From: an uncultured bacterium
Lineage (GTDB): Bacteria > Pseudomonadota > Alphaproteobacteria > CAISDR01
Direction: 5' to 3'
Assembly: GCA_903884125.1 (NCBI GenBank)
Contig: CAISDR010000521.1
Location: forward strand, 1-6,109
DNA length: 6,109 nt
The notes beneath the pieces were generated by a model. It worked only from the letters and a program-made list of their open reading frames with translations. It had not been told where the DNA came from and searched no databases. This document shows positions 1 through 5,885 of this stretch, in pieces. Within the stretch, counting starts at the first letter, position 1. Every line of letters begins with the position of its first letter. The translations under genes were made by a program, and so were the position numbers.

Positions 1-1
1 C

Positions 2-274
2 GCTATGATAGGCTGTCCTGTCATAACCACACCGACCAAATTCCTTAGAGATGAATTTGGTGACGCCGTCTGGTATTATACAGATCGCGCCTCATTGAAG
101 AACGCTGTCGATGAAATAAGATCAGGACAAGGCGTTTACGAACGCGTGAGAAGGGCCCGTGAAATTGCGCTGGCACGTCACACATGGGAAAGTCGGGCAC
201 GCAACATTTGTCAAATTTTGGAATCGCATGGATTCGAAATTGCGATCAATCAAAGACCAAATTCACCGATCTGA
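2..274 (+). CDS. Glycosyltransferase, C-terminal fragment (gene cut by window start)
   Basis: This is the C-terminal end of a glycosyltransferase, a cytoplasmic or membrane-associated enzyme that moves a sugar from a nucleotide-sugar donor to an acceptor. The frame is open to the left edge. The first ATG (position 5) is probably not the start: with the preceding Ala codon it reads A-M-I-G-C-P-V-I-T, which matches the E-A-M-x-x-G-x-P-V-I motif in the donor-binding C-terminal Rossmann domain of GT-B fold enzymes. The next stretch (F-L-R-D-E-F-G-D-A-V-W-Y-Y) and the late H-T-W-E-S-R-A-R-N-I motif fit the C-terminal helices of glycosyltransferase group 1 or CgeB-like families. About 90 residues are visible and the catalytic N-terminal part is outside the window, so donor and acceptor cannot be told. 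It converges on the secretion operon with a 19-base gap, so it is a separate transcription unit with no evident functional link. Confidence 0.8.
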   Translation, partial: AMIGCPVITTPTKFLRDEFGDAVWYYTDRASLKNAVDEIRSGQGVYERVRRAREIALARHTWESRARNICQILESHGFEIAINQRPNSPI

Positions 275-297
275 CCGGCTGATGGCCAGGATATCAG
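271..297. terminator. Possible weak terminator hairpin between convergent genes
   Basis: An imperfect dyad spans the gap between the two convergent stop codons. CTGA (271-274) can pair with TCAG (294-297), CC (275-276) with GG (289-290), and GGC (277-279) with GCC (285-287) around a 5-base loop, with unpaired bases on the right arm. It is followed on the plus strand by only four T (301-304), and there is no clear T-run on the minus-strand side. The location is right for a shared terminator, but the bulges and short T-run make this a weak call. Confidence 0.22.
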
Positions 298-1625
298 GGC
301 TTTTCTGACCGCGGACGACCATCGGGAGCAGGCTCGGGCAAAGGTGGTTGGCCAGGCAATGGCGACACGCCGCCGGGTGGTCCAAAAGCATTGCGCAACG
401 CAGGCGGCAGTCCGTTAAGTGCCCCCGGAGGTAATTCGGCCGGATTCGTCACCAGTTTTGCACCCGGCGGAAGGGCGGACATATCGATATTCGGAAATCC
501 GGGTGGTGCTGCAGGTGTGCCAGGGGATTGGGTCGGTGGTGATAACGTGGCAATTGCGTCTTTGGTCAGAACCTTGAGTTTCAGTTTTGAAACCGCAGGA
601 TTGGAACGATCCATAGACACGTCTTTGAACATGCCCGAACTTTCGAACCGTTGCACATAAGAGCGGGCATCAATTGGGGCCGGATTCTGGATACCGATTT
701 CCAGTTCACCATTTTGATAAGTCCATTCAACAAATTTCGACCCATCATGGGGTAACAAGGCTGCGACCTTGCCCATAATAGTGATCTGAGCGAGGTATGG
801 GTCCAACGCGGCCAGCGCCTTGGCCTGTCCTATGCCGGAAGTTGCAGCACTCTGTGCGTTCAAAACCGGGCTCGCAGCTGTTTCCAATTTGGCGATCCGG
901 TCATTGGTGTCGCTCAATAGTAACTGGGTGTGAACGGTCGAAACCAAAAGGAAAGTCAGCGGCAGCAACATTGCAAATGCCCCTGCCATCCACAGATCGC
1001 GCGGTTCAAAAGCCGCGATAATGCCAGCAACCGAATTGCGATGGCGTCCCCATGGGCGATCCAGCCACGGCAGGGAGACTGGTGCAGGTGGGTCGACGGT
1101 CAACTGATCGGGTTTGGTACCCGCCCCGCGCTGAAACGATATCCATTCCACTGACGATGGAACATCCGGCCACCATCGAGATTCGATAAGTGAATTGTCT
1201 ATCCAGATCTGACCTTCAAAACCTTCAAGGCAGCTGATCAGGCGGGTCTGATTCCCGCCGGGTGCCACCATCAGGGATTCCGGTACAAAATTAACCCGCC
1301 GCGGATTCAGGTTCTGTGATTTGATAATGGCGTCTGCCTTGGTCTTGTCCCATGCCCAGACCAGTTGCTGCTTTGGCGTCGATACGTCCAGATAGCCACT
1401 GGGCCTGAAGGGTAGCCAGTCCTGAATTTTGATCGCCAGAACAGCCCGTTCCTTCTGACCATCCTGTCCGACTACGCGCTGAAAACCACGAAACCGGCAC
1501 TGGCTCCTGGCCACAATTACATAGGTGGGCCCATTGCCATCGATGCCTAGTTCAACCTTATCGCGCCACCACAGGAACAGGCGGGGCGATGGGGAAATCA
1601 GGCGTGCTTTCAGGGTCTCGATCAT
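294..1625 (-). CDS. gspL: Type II secretion system protein GspL, with proline-rich C-terminal tail
   Basis: GspL is the bitopic inner-membrane protein whose cytoplasmic domain recruits the ATPase GspE and whose periplasmic domain normally pairs with GspM. I start it at the ATG at 1625 (443 residues): an AGGT lies upstream, and M-I-E-T-L-K-A-R-L followed by F-L-W-W-R-D resembles the N-terminus of Xanthomonas-type GspL. Upstream TTG (1661) and ATG (1655) codons are in frame but lie deeper in gspK and lack a ribosome site. The cytoplasmic domain runs to about residue 208, one membrane helix spans about 211-231, and a coiled linker follows. A small periplasmic domain (about 275-353) has the L-L-P-x-x-x-x-x-x-x-W-x-Y-x-x-G-x-L pattern of the GspL ferredoxin-like fold. 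Residues 361-443 are unusually rich in Pro, Gly and Ala and probably disordered. It is the last gene of the operon; no gspM follows. Confidence 0.88.
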   Translation of the reverse strand: MIETLKARLISPSPRLFLWWRDKVELGIDGNGPTYVIVARSQCRFRGFQRVVGQDGQKERAVLAIKIQDWLPFRPSGYLDVSTPKQQLVWAWDKTKADAIIKSQNLNPRRVNFVPESLMVAPGGNQTRLISCLEGFEGQIWIDNSLIESRWWPDVPSSVEWISFQRGAGTKPDQLTVDPPAPVSLPWLDRPWGRHRNSVAGIIAAFEPRDLWMAGAFAMLLPLTFLLVSTVHTQLLLSDTNDRIAKLETAASPVLNAQSAATSGIGQAKALAALDPYLAQITIMGKVAALLPHDGSKFVEWTYQNGELEIGIQNPAPIDARSYVQRFESSGMFKDVSMDRSNPAVSKLKLKVLTKDAIATLSPPTQSPGTPAAPPGFPNIDMSALPPGAKLVTNPAELPPGALNGLPPALRNAFGPPGGVSPLPGQPPLPEPAPDGRPRSEKP

Positions 1626-2628
1626 CAAAGGATACCTGCGGCAGATCCAATTCATAGTCAATGCGCCAGGGGCCGGAAACCTGATTGGCTGTGATTTTCA
1701 TCATGAAAACCCGATCCAAACGACGGGATGGATCGTGAAGCCGGACCCTGAAGCTATCAGCGGGAAAAGATATAAACCGCATTGGGTCTTCTGCCAATGC
1801 CACGCCAGCCGCCATCTGGGCATCCTGCGTGTTCAGAATTGGCCGCAACCGGCGTGTTTCAAGGATAAGTTCGACCGCGCGGGGATTTAAACCTTCAATT
1901 GATGCCAGAACCTTGGGTGCCGCGGTATTGAGGTTTGTTCCAAACGAATCACCGGATGTCGTGACGTCGGCGAGCCCGCCATTTTCTTTCCATAATTGCG
2001 GATATTGTTCCCAGTCCATCACGCGACGTGCTTCAAATGGGGTAACCAATGGGGCCAGCGAGGGCTTCGGGCGTCCAGCGTCGACATATTGCCGTGTTTT
2101 GGCGCCATTCAGTCGGGGCAGTTCGCCGTCCTGCGTATAATCGCGCAGCTTTGCCACCAGTCCACCTCTGGCCTCGACCGGTACATCAAACAGGCCAAGG
2201 AGGCGGAAAATTTCCTCATCTTTGGCAAGATTCAAATTCACCAGGCCGCGGGCGTCCTGAATTCGAATTTCAAGTTTCCCCATTTTGTATGGACGATTAT
2301 CCAGTGCAACGAAGATATCGCTTGGTGTCACCTTGGAAAAGGGATCCGCAAGCGCGGCTACAATCTGGGCCCGTTCAGCAATTTCCAAACCACGCGGCGA
2401 CAGGAGTTGCGTTGAAAATTGATAAAGGAGGGTTGATTTCGCTTCCTGAAATCTAAGCTCTGTTTCAAAGTCCGCGCGCCTGCTGCTGGCTGCATCAACA
2501 CCCTGGGTTGACCATTGCCCGATAACAGCGGCTATCAAAGCCAGCGCAGCGATCATCCACAATACCATCGGCAGAATGAAACCCTGCTGAGCGGTTGGAT
2601 TATCGGAAATATGGGTTGTTTTAGTCAT
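1558..2628 (-). CDS. gspK: Type II secretion system minor pseudopilin GspK
   Basis: GspK is the largest minor pseudopilin and caps the pseudopilus tip with GspI and GspJ in the periplasm. The 356-residue product has a prepilin leader ending in Q-Q-G (Gly16), then F-I-L-P-M-V-L-W-M and a hydrophobic helix to about residue 37. Position +5 of the mature protein is Met, not the Glu found in the other pseudopilins; absence of Glu5 is typical of GspK and fits a tip subunit with nothing above it. Family landmarks are visible: D-A-R-G-L-V-N-L-N (125-133), L-R-D-Y-T-Q-D-G-E (161-169), G-A-K-T-R-Q-Y (175-181) and T-N-L-N-T-A (231-236), the N-L-N-T-A motif typical of the alpha-helical insert. The Pro at +4 is unusual. 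The start codon overlaps the gspJ stop (ATGA) with no clear ribosome site, so translation is probably coupled. The 3' end overlaps gspL by 68 bases. Confidence 0.93.
   Translation of the reverse strand: MTKTTHISDNPTAQQGFILPMVLWMIAALALIAAVIGQWSTQGVDAASSRRADFETELRFQEAKSTLLYQFSTQLLSPRGLEIAERAQIVAALADPFSKVTPSDIFVALDNRPYKMGKLEIRIQDARGLVNLNLAKDEEIFRLLGLFDVPVEARGGLVAKLRDYTQDGELPRLNGAKTRQYVDAGRPKPSLAPLVTPFEARRVMDWEQYPQLWKENGGLADVTTSGDSFGTNLNTAAPKVLASIEGLNPRAVELILETRRLRPILNTQDAQMAAGVALAEDPMRFISFPADSFRVRLHDPSRRLDRVFMMKITANQVSGPWRIDYELDLPQVSFDDRDPESTPDFPIAPPVPVVAR
1634..1637 (-). promoter_or_regulatory. Ribosome binding site supporting the gspL start at 1625
   Basis: On the minus strand an AGGT sits with nine bases between AGG and the ATG at 1625, inside the gspK coding region. 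It is a modest match, but neither in-frame alternative start (ATG at 1655, TTG at 1661) has anything comparable: the bases just before the 1655 ATG are C-rich. This decides for a 443-residue GspL. Confidence 0.45.
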
Positions 2629-3299
2629 CGGCGCGTAAAAATGTCGGACAATTTTGGTTGTGGTGACACGGGCCCCCGCGGTGCGCCGACCAGTACAAAT
2701 TCCTCGGGGCCCATAGCCAGATCAACCCGAATTAATTTTGGCAGCTGTGGTGGGTCTTCCCGCTGGACAATTCCAAACGACTGTTGATTGTTGCGGGTGA
2801 TTTCTTCCAACGGCCAATGATCGCTCCAGTTTGTGCCATCAAAAAAAAGAAAACGAGCAGCACCATTTTTCATGCTGGTCACAGGCCAGCGTGCCAGGGC
2901 CAAAGCGGGACCGCCCTCTGCATACGAACGCAGGACCGTTAAATCCGTGGATTCATTTTCAATAACCATTCGAAAGGGCGTTGGCATGCCGACAGCGCCT
3001 GTCAGGGGCGACAGTGTCAGGCCGATGATTTCGTTCGATGTTCCGCGAAAAACGTAAATTGAATCCTTTGGCGCAGGAACAACGCCGCTGATAACGCGTC
3101 GGTACCATTCTCCCACCCGCGCTGTATCTTCACTTCGATCAATAAAAGGGCCAAGCCGCGTGCGAACCGACAGCACCTGCGAAAGCGCCTGGACCAAAGC
3201 TGCGCTGACAAATCCGACGATGACAAGTACCACCAGGACTTCCAGCAGACTAAATCCACCCTGTCGATTGTGGCGGCTGGTGATCGAAAGCGTTGTCAT
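2625..3299 (-). CDS. gspJ: Type II secretion system minor pseudopilin GspJ
   Basis: GspJ is a minor pseudopilin that joins GspI and GspK in the tip complex of the periplasmic pseudopilus. The 224-residue product has a 15-residue basic leader ending in Q-G-G, cleaved before Phe16 by the prepilin peptidase, with Glu at mature +5 (residue 20). The hydrophobic helix L-L-E-V-L-V-V-L-V-I-V-G-F continues to about residue 40. The length and the order between gspI and gspK fit GspJ. The periplasmic beta-rich domain covers the remainder, including R-F-L-F-F-D-G at 149-155 and L-I-R-V-D-L at 189-194, a strand common near the end of GspJ. The tail after about 208 (Pro-rich, ending F-T-R-R) is variable. 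The ATG overlaps the gspI stop as ATGA, and the TGA overlaps the gspK start in the same way, implying translational coupling on both sides. A run of eight T lies within codons 151-153. Confidence 0.93.
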   Translation of the reverse strand: MTTLSITSRHNRQGGFSLLEVLVVLVIVGFVSAALVQALSQVLSVRTRLGPFIDRSEDTARVGEWYRRVISGVVPAPKDSIYVFRGTSNEIIGLTLSPLTGAVGMPTPFRMVIENESTDLTVLRSYAEGGPALALARWPVTSMKNGAARFLFFDGTNWSDHWPLEEITRNNQQSFGIVQREDPPQLPKLIRVDLAMGPEEFVLVGAPRGPVSPQPKLSDIFTRR

Positions 3300-3736
3300 T
3301 GACCTGGCGCCGCAAAAGGTGCCTGCAAATTACGCACGCGCAAATTACCAAATTGCTGCATGGCGAATTCCGACAGCACGTGATCACCGCTGGTGACCAC
3401 TTTCACCTGAGTTTTATACAAGGCCACTTTGTATAGACCTGTCCCGCGGGGATATTGAAGCTGGTCTAGCGGTTGAGTCAGCAGCTCAGCGCGCCAAAGA
3501 ACCCGGAATTTCCCCATATCAATCACGCCCTCGGGCGTTACCATCGGGTTGACCGCGCGCATAACCTCCAGAGCAGAAAAATTTGCTTCCGTTTGCAGAT
3601 TGGCCTCAGACAGCCGACGTACGGCGTCAACCGATGTTGAAATGAGCCCGTAGATCGGGACCAGCGCAGCAGCCATGATCGTGATCGCAACGATTGCCTC
3701 CAGCAAGGCAAAGCCCGCATTCCCTTTTGATCTCAT
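3296..3736 (-). CDS. gspI: Type II secretion system minor pseudopilin GspI
   Basis: GspI is the minor pseudopilin thought to start assembly of the GspI-J-K tip complex that primes pseudopilus growth. The 146-residue product has a short basic leader (M-R-S-K-G-N-A-G) cut after Gly8, then F-A-L-L-E-A-I-V-A-I-T-I-M with Glu at mature +5. The E-A-x-V-A-x-x-I pattern with Ala in place of the usual Met/Leu-rich stretch is characteristic of GspI. The hydrophobic helix runs to about residue 32 and is followed by an amphipathic helix (about 33-60) and a small beta domain. The length is close to the family norm. The start is supported by an AGG seven bases upstream of the ATG, inside the end of gspH. 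The ATG overlaps the gspH stop, and the gspI stop overlaps the gspJ start, both as ATGA. Confidence 0.93.
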   Translation of the reverse strand: MRSKGNAGFALLEAIVAITIMAAALVPIYGLISTSVDAVRRLSEANLQTEANFSALEVMRAVNPMVTPEGVIDMGKFRVLWRAELLTQPLDQLQYPRGTGLYKVALYKTQVKVVTSGDHVLSEFAMQQFGNLRVRNLQAPFAAPGQ

Positions 3737-4164
3737 GGTATCGCCTGCAATCGGCAGAATGGTGGCTCCAGCCTGTATCTGGTGTGTTGGCTGGCAGCAT
3801 CAATCTGAATTTCGCCCCCCAGACAAAGCCCGTCGAACCGATAGATAATTGGGCTCTTGACGCTTAGCGCCCAGCCAGCTGGCAGGATGATCGTAGCGGA
3901 TTGTTCGTCGTCTGCTATTTCCAGCTTTTCGGAGCCCGCATCTTTCTTTTTTGGCTGATCGCGCAAGGTAAGTGTCTGTCCTGCAAGGCGCGCCTGCATC
4001 GGCAGATTTGCAATCTCGCGTTCGACATCTTCGCGTGCCAAAGAAAATGCAATGCGATCATACAGGTGTGCCATCGGCGGGCCGGCAATCGCCCCTATCC
4101 CGGAAATGATCACCAGAACGATCAGGATTTCTATCAGAGAATATCCTGACTGAGTCGGGTTCAT
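3733..4164 (-). CDS. gspH: Type II secretion system minor pseudopilin GspH
   Basis: GspH is a minor pseudopilin believed to sit between the GspG filament and the I-J-K tip. The 143-residue product has a 7-residue leader (M-N-P-T-Q-S-G), cleaved before Tyr8, with Y-S-L-I-E-I-L-I-V-L-V-I-I so that Glu is at mature +5. The helix is interrupted by G-P-P at 28-30. The C-terminal domain keeps the family pattern of a Phe-x-Gly strand followed by G-G (F-D-G-L-C-L-G-G, 110-117). Cys114 and Cys137 are the only cysteines and could form a disulfide in the periplasm. K-K-K at 72-74 lies in a variable loop. The gene starts 18 bases after gspG with only a weak GG-containing ribosome site. A short CTGG/CCAG dyad overlaps that site, so re-initiation after gspG is plausible. 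GspH is the least conserved pseudopilin, so the name rests partly on position in the operon. Confidence 0.88.
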   Translation of the reverse strand: MNPTQSGYSLIEILIVLVIISGIGAIAGPPMAHLYDRIAFSLAREDVEREIANLPMQARLAGQTLTLRDQPKKKDAGSEKLEIADDEQSATIILPAGWALSVKSPIIYRFDGLCLGGEIQIDAASQHTRYRLEPPFCRLQAIP

Positions 4165-4182
4165 CTGGAATTACCAGCAGTG

Positions 4183-4659
4183 TTAAGGCAACATCCCGAT
4201 AGGCGCATTGTTACCTTCGCCGCCTGCGCGTCCGGTGGGGCCGTTGGAATATAATGCAAAGGGCTGATTGACCTTGGATGTGGTACCATAAATATATGGA
4301 TAGCCCCATGGGTCCTTGGGAATTTCTGCAGGTTCCAGGTAGGGGCCCTTCCATCTGGTCAATAAAATCGCATCAGTTGGTGGTGTAATTAAAATGCTCA
4401 GTCCTTCATCGGCGGTGGGATAACGTCCGATATCCAGACGCAGGACATCCAGTGCCGCCTTTAGTTGCCGAACTTGTGTTTCTGTTGTCTGTGTTTTGGA
4501 CTGTTCAAGCCGACCAATCAGCGATGGGCCAACCAACGCCCCCAGCAGACCGATGATGACCAGAACGATCATCAGTTCAAGCAGTGAATAGCCTGCCTGG
4601 CTGACAGCGCGTGGGATCAGGCGAAGGCCAGCTTGTCTGCTGTTAAGTTGCATAATCAT
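4183..4659 (-). CDS. gspG: Type II secretion system major pseudopilin GspG
   Basis: GspG is the main subunit of the periplasmic pseudopilus. The 158-residue product has a long leader of 23 residues ending in S-Q-A-G, cleaved before Tyr24, with Glu28 at mature +5 and the hydrophobic helix L-L-E-L-M-I-V-L-V-I-I-G to about residue 45. GspG hallmarks follow: G-R-Y-P-T-A-D-E-G-L (78-87), W-K-G-P-Y-L (103-108), I-P-K-D-P-W-G-Y-P-Y-I-Y (113-124) and G-G-E-G-N-N-A (146-152). In the family, the last loop normally carries one Asp in an A/P-D-G motif and another in a D-I motif, which bind calcium; here these positions are Thr142 and Pro153. The ATG at 4659 is preferred over the ATG two codons later because GGGAGAG lies six bases before it. 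The gene is 23 bases after gspF and 18 before gspH. Confidence 0.96.
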   Translation of the reverse strand: MIMQLNSRQAGLRLIPRAVSQAGYSLLELMIVLVIIGLLGALVGPSLIGRLEQSKTQTTETQVRQLKAALDVLRLDIGRYPTADEGLSILITPPTDAILLTRWKGPYLEPAEIPKDPWGYPYIYGTTSKVNQPFALYSNGPTGRAGGEGNNAPIGMLP

Positions 4660-4665
4660 TTCAAA

Positions 4666-4672
4666 CTCTCCC
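4666..4672 (-). promoter_or_regulatory. Strong ribosome binding site of gspG
   Basis: GGGAGAG on the minus strand lies six bases before the ATG at 4659. It is the best ribosome site in the window, while its neighbours rely on weak sites or stop/start overlaps. That fits the need for much more GspG than the other components. The spacing selects the first ATG and therefore the 23-residue leader. Confidence 0.7.
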
Positions 4673-4682
4673 AGGCTTTCGG

Positions 4683-5885
4683 CTAGAGCGGCATTTGATT
4701 GACGCTGGTAATTGCCGTGAAAATAGCCACTACAATTATGCCAACAAATCCACCGATGAACAAAACTGTTCCAGGTTCAAGTACGGCCAGAACCTGCGCC
4801 ATTCTACTACGTGTTGACTCCTCGGTCATCTGGGCAGCAGTGCGTAACATTTCCGCCAGATTGCCCGCACGTTCCCCAACACGGATCAAATTGATGACCG
4901 ATGTCGGAAAATTGACGAATTCATTTATCGCAGTGGACATCGGCGTGCCGCTGCGAACCATGCGTTCAACCTGAATAAGGCGGGTGTGAAGGCTGGGTGC
5001 TGTAATTGCACCGCGTGATAGTTCTAAAGCATGCAGTAATGGGATCCGGTTGGACAGCAAGGTTGCCATCATCGCTGTCCAGCGTGCTGTCTCGGTTTCA
5101 GTCAACCAGGCGCCGATCACGGGCAAGGACATCGAACGATCAAACACCGCCAGCCGCAGTGCCGGCTGCCTGATTGCAAAGATTATGCCTGCGATTATAA
5201 GTCCAGTACCAATGCCAAGCGGCAGCAGGTTGTCATGAACATAAACACCGGTCCCCAGCACAATCCGTGAAATCACAGGCAAGGCGTCTGAATGACCTTT
5301 GACCATTTCGGCAAAACGTGGAACCACAACAACAAAGATGAACAGAACTGAACTCACCGCCATCAGGATCAGGAACATCGGGTAAAACAGTGCCTGTTTG
5401 ATCTCTTTGGAAACCTTGCTGTCATATTCCATCTGAATGACAGCATCTTTAAGCGCACTCTTGAGCTGGCCGGTCACATCGCCTGCTTCGATAAGTTGGT
5501 GCACGTAAGTTGGGTAAAATGACAGATGAGATTTGAATGCCGTAACGAGCCGTTGACCCTGACGCAGTTCGCGGCCGACATTTTCCAATGCGATCCTAAG
5601 ATCTTCTTCGGCGCGGGATCTGGCAAGAGAGTCTATCGCATCGGCCAGTTGGACCCCGGCTTCGATCAGGATCGCCAGTTCCTTGAGCATCAATATCCGG
5701 TCGCGCACCGCAGAGCGTTTTTTCCCTCTGCGGTTTTGCGCAATCTGTGTGGCTTCCTGAATTTCAATGGGTGCCAGGCCGCGTTTTCGCAAAAGCCTTT
5801 GTGCCTTACGAATGCTGTCGGCATCAATCTGTCCACCGACAGTCTGGCCGTCTGCATTATACGCCTCGTACCGAAATGCCGTCAT
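4683..5885 (-). CDS. gspF: Type II secretion system inner-membrane platform protein GspF
   Basis: GspF is the polytopic inner-membrane protein at the centre of the assembly platform, linking the ATPase GspE to pseudopilus growth. The product is 400 residues, the usual length. The N-terminal segment M-T-A-F-R-Y-E-A-Y-N-A-D-G, followed by A-x-x-L-x-x-x-G-L-x-P, is typical. Two T2SSF repeats are visible: about 64-190, with L-I-E-A-G-D-V-T-G-Q-L (131-141), and about 266-392, with L-I-R-V-G-E-R-A-G-N-L-A-E-M-L (333-347). The first repeat has Asp136 where Glu is common. Membrane segments lie at about 168-189, 219-238 and 372-394. P-R-F-A-E-M (189-194) and L-E-P (369-371) are also family features. 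The start overlaps the gspE stop (ATGA) with no clear ribosome site, suggesting coupling. Homologous PilC proteins serve type IV pili, but the neighbouring gspG-L genes settle the assignment. Confidence 0.97.
   Translation of the reverse strand: MTAFRYEAYNADGQTVGGQIDADSIRKAQRLLRKRGLAPIEIQEATQIAQNRRGKKRSAVRDRILMLKELAILIEAGVQLADAIDSLARSRAEEDLRIALENVGRELRQGQRLVTAFKSHLSFYPTYVHQLIEAGDVTGQLKSALKDAVIQMEYDSKVSKEIKQALFYPMFLILMAVSSVLFIFVVVVPRFAEMVKGHSDALPVISRIVLGTGVYVHDNLLPLGIGTGLIIAGIIFAIRQPALRLAVFDRSMSLPVIGAWLTETETARWTAMMATLLSNRIPLLHALELSRGAITAPSLHTRLIQVERMVRSGTPMSTAINEFVNFPTSVINLIRVGERAGNLAEMLRTAAQMTEESTRSRMAQVLAVLEPGTVLFIGGFVGIIVVAIFTAITSVNQMPL

Noticed and set aside
5..274. A small complete 89-residue protein starting at the ATG at position 5
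   Set aside because: The Met is inside the conserved A-M-x-x-G-x-P-V motif of glycosyltransferases, and the frame is open to the window edge with a matching Ala codon before it.
1626..1661. Longer gspL starting at TTG 1661 or ATG 1655
   Set aside because: The extra 10-12 residues do not resemble GspL N-termini, no ribosome site precedes these codons, and the overlap with gspK would grow to about 100 bases.
1525..2456. Several overlapping plus-strand open frames (up to 139 codons) opposite gspK and gspL
   Set aside because: All are antisense to well-supported GspK and GspL, in different frames, with no family motifs and no convincing ribosome sites.
4165..4182. Short CTGG/CCAG dyad between gspG and gspH as a terminator or regulatory hairpin
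   Set aside because: A 4-base stem with no T-run is expected by chance and is too weak to call; it may at most mask the weak gspH ribosome site.
3296..5885. Type IV pilus operon instead of T2SS
   Set aside because: The E-F-G-H-I-J-K-L order, GspG hallmarks such as the D-P-W-G-x-P-Y motif, and a GspK lacking Glu5 are specific to T2SS.
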